Positions 57,301-64,000 of a stretch of DNA of 64,000 nucleotides are shown here, piece by piece. This stretch comes from Delphinus delphis. Taxonomy: Eukaryota > Chordata > Mammalia > Artiodactyla > Delphinidae. A program made the position numbers and the translations under genes. Below the pieces are notes generated by a model. It worked only from the letters and a program-made list of their open reading frames with translations. It ran no database searches and was not told the DNA's origin. Every line of letters begins with the position of its first letter. Position 1 is the stretch's first letter. Where the stretch lies: positions 3,042,001 through 3,106,000 of the forward strand of contig NC_082689.1 of NCBI RefSeq assembly GCF_949987515.2, read 5' to 3'.

Positions 57301-57375
57301 TACTCACCACCATGTTGTATGCATCAGGAACTTCAGTTTCAAACTGAAATTTTCCACCCTGGTAGTAACCCTCAT
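39276..57375 (-). CDS. UBE2F: NEDD8-conjugating enzyme E2 F, six C-terminal coding exons
   Basis: UBE2F takes NEDD8 from the NAE1-UBA3 E1 as a thioester and, with RBX2/RNF7, neddylates CUL5. Joining 57308-57375, 50189-50259, 46432-46489, 44870-44902, 42597-42659 and 39276-39326 gives a continuous frame from codon 72 (human numbering) to a TGA. The UBC core is plain: [17 protein letters not shown], then HPNI, GEICLS with the catalytic Cys (Cys116 in human), [20 protein letters not shown] and the C-terminal helices ending DYIKRYAR. Compared with the remembered human protein I see only conservative changes, K99R, K103R and D177E. All introns are GT-AG. The first 71 residues, with the E1-docking N-terminus, are not found in 57,376-64,000. 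SCLY follows 12.6 kb downstream in the same orientation; in human a UBE2F-SCLY read-through transcript is annotated. Confidence 0.97.
40575..40700 (+). repeat. MIR SINE, sense
   Basis: CCGCCTGGGTTCAAATCTTG and GGCAAGTCTTTCACTTCCTG are MIR sense text. Old. UBE2F last intron. Confidence 0.55.
40855..41010 (+). repeat. L2 LINE 3' end, sense
   Basis: CTCAGGGCCTTTGCGCTGCC, TGGAACGCTCCCGCC and TTTCCCTGAGAACCC are L2 3'-end phrases. Confidence 0.65.
41011..42596. other. UBE2F: UBE2F last intron, right part
   Basis: No gene or confidently named repeat. The G-rich run near 42,235-42,260 is low complexity. Confidence 0.5.
42597..42659 (-). CDS. UBE2F: UBE2F exon, codons 149-169
   Basis: It encodes [20 protein letters not shown] then K, exactly 21 codons. 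Acceptor TTTTTAAG|GAT (an AAG acceptor), donor GACAAG|GTAAGC. In-frame and skippable. Confidence 0.97.
42660..44869. other. UBE2F: UBE2F intron
   Basis: AT-rich left half, GC-rich right half (44,330-44,720). No repeat or RNA I can name; the 161-codon minus frame at 44231-44716 has no recognisable domain. Confidence 0.5.
44870..44902 (-). CDS. UBE2F: UBE2F 33-nt micro-exon, codons 138-148
   Basis: It encodes [11 protein letters not shown] in frame. Acceptor CATTTCAG|GAT, donor TTTACT|GTAAGT. At 33 nt it is too short for ordinary ORF calling. Skipping it would keep the frame but remove a core UBC helix. Confidence 0.97.
45031..45196 (+). repeat. CHR-type SINE with internal deletion
   Basis: The copy lacks roughly 45 bases of the middle (the GCGGCTGGGCCCGTGAGCC part), joining ATGCTGCGGA to TCCTGTGCTC. 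A perfect target duplication GTAGGGCCTA (45021-45030 and 45197-45206) shows the insertion itself is complete. Confidence 0.94.
45207..46431. other. UBE2F: UBE2F intron, no named feature
   Basis: Unique-looking sequence with several chance frames up to 168 codons; none has a recognisable domain. Confidence 0.5.
46432..46489 (-). CDS. UBE2F: UBE2F exon, codons 118-137
   Basis: It completes Ser and encodes [19 protein letters not shown], the loop and helix after the active site. Acceptor GTTTCAG|T, donor CTGAAG|GTAGCG, a slightly weak donor (GTAGCG). Confidence 0.97.
46490..48650. other. UBE2F: UBE2F intron, mostly unassigned
   Basis: Possible L2 3' end at about 47,700-47,850. The 206-codon plus frame at 47845-48465 looks like chance. 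Confidence 0.45.
48650..48960 (-). repeat. Old L1-like fragment, antisense
   Basis: T-rich antisense LINE text (TTGTGCTTTTGTATTTTTAA and following). The right end has a short AAATTTA-rich repeat at about 48,880-48,930. Class likely, family unknown. Confidence 0.4.
49224..49333 (-). repeat. Short tRNA-derived SINE
   Basis: T run, GGCGGGATCGTGGTTCCCC, ending CCACCAGGGAATTCCC. Flanked by TTAAC on both sides. Confidence 0.87.
49335..50188. other. UBE2F: UBE2F intron, no named feature
   Basis: Nothing recognised. Confidence 0.5.
50189..50259 (-). CDS. UBE2F: UBE2F exon with catalytic cysteine, codons 95-118
   Basis: It encodes [20 protein letters not shown] then ICL, plus two bases of Ser. HPN is the E2 signature and the Cys of GEICLS forms the NEDD8 thioester. 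Acceptor GTTGCAG|CCT, donor CTCAG|GTGAGT. Confidence 0.98.
50260..52750. other. UBE2F: UBE2F intron, left part
   Basis: GC-rich at 50,330-50,600 with CpGs directly right of the catalytic exon, then AT-rich. No gene or repeat named with confidence. Confidence 0.45.
52750..53045 (+). repeat. Old L1 LINE fragment, sense
   Basis: L1-like text: AAATGAAAATTCAAATGACA, ACACTGATGGTGGGGATGTC, AATTCCACTTCTAAGAATTT. Confidence 0.65.
53066..53290 (+). repeat. hAT-type DNA transposon remnant
   Basis: Starts CAGGGGTCAGTAAACTACAG and contains GACAGAGACCATATATGGTC and CCTAAAATATTTACTATTTT, the well-known nonautonomous hAT repeat text; inserted next to the L1. A relative lies at 61,332-61,530. Confidence 0.6.
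53300..57307. other. UBE2F: UBE2F intron, mostly unassigned
   Basis: A weak MIR-like stretch at about 55,150-55,300 and L2-like 3' text near 56,690-56,800. The 222-codon plus frame at 53548-54216 has no recognisable domain. Confidence 0.45.
57308..57375 (-). CDS. UBE2F: UBE2F exon, codons 72-94
   Basis: It encodes (D)[19 protein letters not shown] and ends NMV. Acceptor TTTTGATAG|AT, donor ATGGTG|GTGAGT. The donor region GGTGGTGAG offers two GT sites three bases apart; the frame and family sequence need the second. The preceding exon must end with the G of the Asp codon. Confidence 0.97.
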
Positions 57376-59930
57376 CTATCAAAAAACACAAAACAAAACA
57401 AAAAAATCCTTTAAATTAAAAAAAAAAAAAAGGAAACAAAAGGCAAACACTATGTTAGCATATGGCAAATACAGAGAATTAAGAGTTGAAAAAGAGGACT
57501 GCAGGGCTCCTTTGTTACTCCACCAGCCTCACCCCTGACCTGACGGTTACAAGTCAGCCCACACTGACTGGCGCCTGCAGCGCTCTCCTCACTGGCCACG
57601 CGCCCTCGGGGAAAAGGGAGGCCTCCCCTGGGAGACTGGCCCCCTCCCTGCGCTCAGCCCCTCGGTCCCGGCCCGCGGCACCCAGTGCCTCCCCTCAATG
57701 ACACGTGACCACCTTGCTTCAGCGCTCGGTCACCTGTGTGCCGCTGGTCTCCCCACGAGAATCAGCTCCACGGGGGAGGCAGGCTTGTGCTGACTGCTTT
57801 TCCCCGGTGCCCGGCATGTGGCTTCCAGTCACTCGGCAAACACTGACTGAGCATGGACCCTTTGCCAGGCCCTGCTCCAGACCCTGGCCGGGGACACGGC
57901 AGTGAACCAGCCAGACAAAATCACCGTCTCAGCGACTGTGCCCGGTCAGCACTCGTGGGCTGGCTGGCCGAGCGCTTGGTACAGCCTTCAGAACAGAGCA
58001 GGCCCTCTGGAAAGGGGCTGGAGGGTACGCAGAAGAATGTCCAGGGTCAGAGCGGCACCGCCGTGCCCCCCCCGCCGCCCCAGGTCTGCAGACCCCACAG
58101 CTCAGTCCCAACTCCCTCGCTGCACCGCCCACCTCTCTGCCTCTCCTGGAGTCCGCCGGCGGTGGGCTCGGCTGAGTTGCAAGCGCTGCTGGTGTGGCTG
58201 CCAACAGAGGGCGCTCCAGCACGAATGCCCCCCACAGGAGTTAAATTACTCTGAACTTCACAATTTGATAAAATTACCACCATCTTTAAAACGAATGTTC
58301 AACTTCCTCTAAAATATTATCATCGTGAACAAATCAGCAATATTACATTTTATCACTTCCCTCAGCTTTTTATATAAAATGAACATTTAATAGGAAGTTG
58401 TTGGTCTCAAACCAGCCACTAAAAAACCATTTTTCTTCTTTAAGGGCGTTGAGATTGTGTCAACATTTATGTCTGTCCCGCAGTTAGAACTCGCCTTATC
58501 TCGCTGTGTTACACAGGGAGCCCTCTGTGCCCTGGAGCCTACTCCCTCCTTCCTGCCAGGAACCATACGCTAGTGTCTTCCAGCCAGGGTACGGGTACTG
58601 CGGGGAGGACACACTGTCCACGGGGTATGTGGGCACTGACAGCTTTAACAGAATCCACTTCTAGATGGCCAGTGTCCACGAGTGCCCTATCATGAAATCA
58701 ATCTGCCCAACAGTACTTGTGAGGCCAAGGAGTCATGCCAGCTGCCCCTTCCCACCTCCCCTTTCACTGTCTTTCTCCCACTTGTAACAGAAGGCCTCCT
58801 GCTCATCTAGCCTCTCCCTGTGATGCACTGCACCAAGGTGTGATGCACTGGTCACAGTAAAGCTCCTTGAATCGAGGCACTATGCAGGGTTGTGCCTTTC
58901 CCTATCTTACACCCATTTCTGTAAAGGGCAAAGCATGGCGTTAAAGATAAGATGTCCCAGTTCAAGTTGGAATGTCTTGAAGTTAGACACACGTGGAGCC
59001 TGATGGCAGGGATGATTAGATTTCATTTAGTAATGTCAATCACGGGACTACTGGAAAAGAATGCCTCACCCCCATGAGAAGCAAGCGAAGAGGGTGCCAA
59101 GAAGCAAGAGGCCCGTGCCTTCCCCCGCGCGGTGCCAGCCCCGCACCTCACCTCTCCACTAGGGGTTAAACTCGGAAGTCAGGCAGCTGTTGGAGACACA
59201 TCTTAATTTAGAGGCTTCGCCAGAGAGAGAGTCTTGGCAGTTAGAACTGGTCCTGCCTACTGATGCACACGGCAGAAATTTCTGATACGCTGAATGAGCT
59301 AAATCTGCAGCCACGAGTCTTTGTAAACCCTAAGTGTTTAATATATATTGGTAGGGGTAAGATGAAATTAATATCACAGTTTTCTCAATGCTTTCTGAAT
59401 ATTTCAGGTAACATGAGAGGCCGTCAAGTGAAGAATGATGGGTATGATTAGCGGTCGGTTGGCAGGTCTTAGGAAAGTGGTTTTGGTGCGCACCTCGGAA
59501 AATGCAACACAAAGGGATCCTAATGACTGGGTTTGTAAAGCCATTTCCAGCCAGGTGGTTCCCAACTCTTTGCTTTCAACAAAATAGAAGAAGGAACCTA
59601 ATCTAGTAATCAGCTGAAAGACCACAGTAAAATACCTTGTATGATTTTTGGTCCCTAACTTTGAAGTCCAGGGACACAAAGACGTAGTGACAACAAACAC
59701 CTTCCGTGCCTGCCTACTTATTTATATGAACAAGCAGTTCTCAGTGTCTATACCTACAAAGACAAAAGGAAGGAATAAAACTGATATTGACCCCTTCTTT
59801 CTGGCATTAAGTAACATCGTTCACAAGCACATCAACTAAATCAGAAAAATGCTAAGAGCAGCCTCTCGCTCTCAGATACATCTCCGATGAAACGCTATTG
59901 TGTTTAGTAACCATCACTATTTATCCAACA
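57376..59930. other. UBE2F: UBE2F intron upstream of the first exon in the window
   Basis: I searched by eye for the exon encoding the N-terminal UBC strand (ending in LTVTP in human) and did not find it. The GC-rich stretch at 57,550-58,230 has L2/MIR-like text near 57,840-57,920. Confidence 0.5.
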
Positions 59931-59934
59931 AACA

Positions 59935-60880
59935 TTTGGTGAGTGTTACTATGTGTCAGGCACTGTTCTAGGCACCACCAGCAAGAGACCTTCCTGCCCT
60001 CATGAAGCTTACATTCTAGTGGGAAGAAACAAAGTAAGTAAGTTAATCATATAACAGAAAGTGAAAAAGAGCTGAGGGGCCAGGAGGTGGGAGGAGCTGC
60101 AATTTTAAATAGAGAGGTCTGAGAGTGAAGGCTGGAAAACGGAGGGTATCCGGGAGAAGAACACTCCAGGTATGGAAGAGTGGTGAGAGACCCATGAGAG
60201 CGCCTGATGCATTCAGGGCACATGCAGAGGCCAGAAGGTGAGGCAAGGGAAGGGGAAGCTGCGGCTGCGGAGGTAGCAGGCCTGGCCTTGCAGGCCACTG
60301 CTAAGTGCACTGGCTCTTATTCAGCAAGGCAGGGAGCCACAAGAGGGGCCTGAGCAGAGGAGGGGCAGGACCACAGAAACATCATGCTGGTTAGGAGCAG
60401 GGTAGGAGCAGCTGGAGTAGAGATACTCTGATGGTAGCAACACCAGGATTTGCTGGCAGACTAGGGGTGGGGTGGGGAAGAAAGGAGTCGAAGCGCTGCG
60501 CTGTTTGACCCTGCAATGGAGAAGGGCAGAGCCGTCACCTCGAAGATAAAAAGACTGCAGAGGGCACAGGTGCGCCAAGTCCAACATCAGATTTGAGATT
60601 AATTTGAGATTTCATGTCAACAACCAAGCGGAGACACTGACCGCAGCTGGCAGATCTTTCTGGACAGATCTTTCTGGAGTGTAGGGGAGAGGTCAGGGCT
60701 GCATGCGAGGTTTGGGAGCTGTGTATAAGAGCATCCAGATTTCATGAGCTGGCGAGGTCCCCAAGGGCCTGACTATGGAGGTCCAAGGACAGTACAAAGC
60801 CTTGAGGCATCCCCGACTTGGGTCAGGAGACGGGACAGGAGGGGCAGTGGCAGCAACAGAAGAAAACCAGGAGCCAGGAG
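59935..60880 (-). repeat. L2 LINE, antisense, long
   Basis: Consistent antisense L2 text: ACTATGTGTCAGGCACTGTT, CTCATGAAGCTTACATTCTA, GGCCTTGCAGGCCACTGC, GGGAGCCACAAGAGGGGCC. Nearly 1 kb, diverged, no frame. Confidence 0.75.
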
Positions 60881-61331
60881 CTGGTACAAACAACTGTAAC
60901 AATCGTTCAAAAGAAGATGCTCAACACCCAGGAGTCTCACAGTGATAGGAACTTCTTAAATAAATATAAATATATAGTTACAAAACAGTATGACAGGGTG
61001 AAAAAATTCTTATAGGCAGAGGAATGTTTGTATTAGGATAAAATTCTGTGAGACGAGTGAAATAAAAATATATGAGTGCAAGGAGAAAAGGCAGCCACGA
61101 ACATTTTCCAACCATTAAAGTGGAGCCTGTTCATATACATATGTTTTTTTTTAATGCATGATGGTGGGTGTAGCCATGGTATTTAGATTCTACTGGAAAC
61201 ATTTTAAAGAGTAAAATAATACTTTCCCCTTTAAATGTCAATATTTACAGCACACTGGAAATTACACTCTATGCAAATTTTAAACTTAAGGGCAGGAAAA
61301 ACACAATTCCTGCCAAGATAACCTTGTAGAT

Positions 61332-61530
61332 CAGGGGTCGGCAAACTCTCTGAAAAGGGCCAGGCGCTACGTACCTGGGGCTTTGGGCTACAGGTCTCTG
61401 TCATGTACTGTTTTGTTTTATTTTTTATCTTTTTAAATAGCCCTTTGAAAATGTAGAAACCATTCTCGGCTCGAGGGCTGCACAACTGGCCCGGGATGGG
61501 CTTTGGCTCACAGGCCTGGCTTGCCCACAC
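61332..61530 (+). repeat. hAT-type DNA transposon remnant
   Basis: GGGGTCGGCAAACTCTCTG, AAAAGGGCCAGGCGCTAC, GGCTACAGGTCTCTGTC. Same family as 53,066-53,290, opposite internal order. The 61,530-62,137 stretch after it is unassigned. Confidence 0.6.
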
Positions 61531-62137
61531 TCAGGTGAAAATATAGCAAAAGAAAACCGCGGCGCCAAGCTGAGCGACACTGAGCGCCCGTGCAGCGGGC
61601 TCACTGAAGAGGGAGAGCCTGTGGGGCGGGCGTTACGGAAGACCTGAAGACAAGCACCGCCAGCAGCACAGCAACAAGCACGCTGACACGTGGAGCGTGG
61701 ACCACGCGCAGCCGCCGGAAGCTCTGCTCACGTACCCAGTCCGCCACACTGCGGCTGCTTTAAAGGAGCCACTGAGGCACATGGACTGAGTACCAGCTGC
61801 TCCACAGCTGGCAGGCCGCTTCACATCAGGCGGTGTCACAGGGACCGGGGGATGAGCGGGTCAAGGGAAAGGAGACAGAGTGGGGGTGGGGGGGCGCAAG
61901 GGGAGCAGAGAGAGGAAGGCCGCTGGGAGCAGAGGAGGAGCCAGGCCCGGCGGAGCTGCAGACAGACCCCGAGTCAGCTGTGAGAGAGGGGTGCTGAGAT
62001 TCAGAGGAAACCGCGAACATGAGGAAAGAAATGGAGAAGACATTTTAGATGTAGTAAACAGAATATCAAGAGCTAAAAAACATAATATCTGAAACGAACA
62101 CTTCACTGGATGAGCCTCAGAGTCAATCAAGCGCTGC

Positions 62138-62265
62138 AGGGATTTGCCTGGCGTCCCGTGGTTAGCACTCGGCACTCTCACTGCCAAGGGCACAGGTTCA
62201 ATCCCTGGTCAGGAAACTAAGATTCCACAAGCCGTGCAGTGTGGCCAAAAACAAAACAAACAAAA
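62138..62265 (+). repeat. Short tRNA-derived SINE
   Basis: GGGATTTGCCTGGCGTCCC, GGTTCAATCCCTGGTCAGG, AAACAAAACAAAC tail. Confidence 0.87.
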
Positions 62266-62391
62266 CTCAGCAGAAATAGAAACGATCCACAGTGAGGCAC
62301 AGAGAGAAAAGTGAACAAAACCTTCTGACCCCAATGGAAGTCTAGTTTATATGTATAGGGAATATACAGGTAAGCGATATATATTTTGGGG

Positions 62392-62597
62392 GGGCTTCCC
62401 TGGTGGCGCAGTGGTTGAGAGTCCGCCTGCCGATGCAGGGGACACGGGTTCGTGCCCCGGTCCGGGAAGATCCCACATGCCGTGGAGCAGCTGGGCACGT
62501 GAGCCATGGCCACTGAGCGTGCGCGTCCGGAGCCTGTGCTCTGCAACGGGAGAGGCCACAACAGTGAGAGGCACGCGTACCGCAAAAAAAAAAAAAA
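62392..62597 (+). repeat. Cetacean CHR-type tRNA SINE
   Basis: Complete copy from GGGCTTCCCTGGTGGCGC to GCGTACCGC and a 14-base A tail. Opposite in orientation to the three SINEs that follow. Confidence 0.94.
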
Positions 62598-62644
62598 GAG
62601 AGATATCTTTTTTAAAGTTTTACTTGGGGATATGCATACTTTTT

Positions 62645-62980
62645 AAATATTTATTTTATTTATTTTTTTATTTTATTTTTTTTTTGGCTGTGTCGGGTGT
62701 TAGTTGCGTGTGGGCTCTTCGTTGTGGCGCTCGGGCTTCTCTCTAGTTCCGGCGTGCAGGTTTTCTCTTTTCCAGCTGTGGCACACGGGCTCCAGAGCAC
62801 GTGGGCTCTGTAGTTTGTGGCACACAGGCTCTCTAGTTGAAGTGCTTGAGCTCAGCAGTTGTGGCATGGGGGCTTAGATGCCCCGCAGTATGTGGGATCT
62901 TAGTTCCCGGACCAGGGATCGAACCCGCTTCCCTGCATTGGAAGGTGGATTCTTTACCACTGGACCACCAGAGAAGTCCC
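62645..62980 (-). repeat. Long CHR-type SINE, older
   Basis: ATTT-rich tail, then GGCTGTGTCGGGTGTTAG and a body ending CCACCAGAGAAGTCCC. More diverged than its neighbours. Confidence 0.85.
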
Positions 62981-63080
62981 TAGGTAAGAGATATTAACAT
63001 TCGTATATCTAACTGGAGTCCCATAAAGGGGTTATAGATAAAATATTGAAAGAAATGTTGGTCAGTTATTTCTATATATG

Positions 63081-63310
63081 CTTTTCTCTTCTTTTCTTTT
63101 CTTTTCTTTTTTTTTTTGCCGTACGCGGGCCTCTCACTGTTGTGGCCTCTCCCGTTGTGGAGCACAGGCTCCGGACGCGCAGGCTCAGCGGCCACGGCTC
63201 ACGGGCTCAGCCACTCCACAGCATGTGGGATCTTCTCGAACCGGGGCACGAACCCGTGTCCCCTGCATCAGCAGGTGGACTCTCAACCACTGCGCCACCA
63301 GGGAAGCCCC
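63081..63310 (-). repeat. Young CHR-type SINE with perfect target duplication
   Basis: CTTTT-repeat tail, GCCGTACGCGGGCC start, ending CACCAGGGAAGCCCC. Target duplication GGTCAGTTATTTCTA at about 63060 and 63311. Confidence 0.95.
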
Positions 63311-63519
63311 GGTCAGTTATTTCTAAATTTGATGAAAACTGTAACTCACAGATCCAAAAAGGTCAATAAACCCCAAGTGAGATAAACAGAAAGAAAACCA
63401 CATCAAAGCACATCATAATAAAACTGCTAAAAACTGTGACAAAGAGAGAACATTAAAAACAGCCAGAGAATAAAATGCATATCACATAAAATGAAACAAA
63501 GAATCACCACTAACTTCTT

Positions 63520-63727
63520 TTTTTTTTTTTTTTTTTGCGGTACATGGGCCTCTCAGTGCTGTGGCTTCTCCCGTTGCGGAACACAGGCTCCAGACGCGCA
63601 GGCTCAGTGGCCATGGCTCACGGGCCCAGCCGCTCCGCGGCATGTGGGATCTTCCCGAACCGGGGCACGAACCCGTGTACCCTGCATCGGCAGGCGGACT
63701 CTCAACCACTGTGCCACCAGGGAAGCC
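63520..63727 (-). repeat. Young CHR-type SINE with perfect target duplication
   Basis: T run, TGCGGTACATGGGCC, ending CACCAGGGAAGCC. Target duplication CACCACTAACTTCTT at 63505-63519 and 63728-63742 is identical on both sides. Confidence 0.96.
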
Positions 63728-64000
63728 CACCACTAACTTCTTATAAGAAAAAAAAATGTCAGAAGGCAGTAGAATGATATCCTTAAAATGCTGAAATTGT
63801 CAACTTAAGAATTCAACATTCAGCAAAGCTGGCAGAATTCATCATTCAGCAAATCTGCACTACAAAAAAAAAATCCAAGGACGTTCTTCAGGCAGAAGAA
63901 AAATAACAGATGGGACCTCAGATCTACCAAAAGGAATGAACGCTGTTAAGTGGTAAATATGTTGATAAATATATGAAGAAAATATAATTATCTAAAAAGT

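Larger units (their letters stand above)
62985..64000 (+). repeat. L1 LINE fragment, sense, split by two SINEs
   Basis: L1-like text flanks both SINEs: TATATCTAACTGGAGTCCC, AAACCACATCAAAGCACATC, AACAGCCAGAGAATAAAA and, after the second SINE, further A-rich LINE sequence running off the window. No ORF. Confidence 0.65.

Overview
This is a mammalian nuclear window, almost certainly from a cetacean. The evidence is the many near-intact tRNA-derived SINEs of the cetacean/cetartiodactyl CHR type (about 17 copies, several with perfect target-site duplications), old L1, L2 and MIR fragments, GT-AG split genes and one CpG island. There are no bacterial-style genes; almost every long open frame is chance or repeat.

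Two protein-coding genes can be read, both on the minus strand and in the order UBE2F then SCLY, the arrangement known from human 2q37.3. UBE2F (NEDD8-conjugating E2) occupies the right half: six coding exons between 57,375 and 39,276 encode everything from codon 72 (human numbering) to the stop, including the catalytic cysteine. Its 5' exons were not found and probably lie right of the window. SCLY (selenocysteine lyase) starts at 26,631 in a CpG island and runs left through ten coding exons to 692. The reading frame is continuous for 368 codons plus one base, all splice sites are GT-AG, and the PLP lysine is present. The last exons, which should carry the catalytic cysteine and the stop, lie left of the window.

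Layout: 1-691 SCLY intron 10 with a decayed telomere-like hexamer tract; 692-26,631 SCLY; 26,290-27,090 CpG-island promoter with a 22-base homopolymer; 27,090-39,275 intergenic, full of repeats, plus the presumed UBE2F 3' UTR; 39,276-57,375 UBE2F exons; 57,376-64,000 a UBE2F intron ending in a cluster of young SINEs inside an L1.

The most unusual structure is a 32-bp minisatellite (about 1,230-1,645) that begins exactly at the exon 9 donor of SCLY. Every regular unit repeats that donor (GTGAGCGCCC), giving a ladder of about eleven decoy 5' splice sites. Other points are the telomere-like tract (nine hexamers in one register), a poly-G/poly-C tract about 75 bp upstream of the SCLY start codon, and an inverted pair of CCAAT boxes that may mark a two-way promoter. 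I found no sign of a wholly new gene system.
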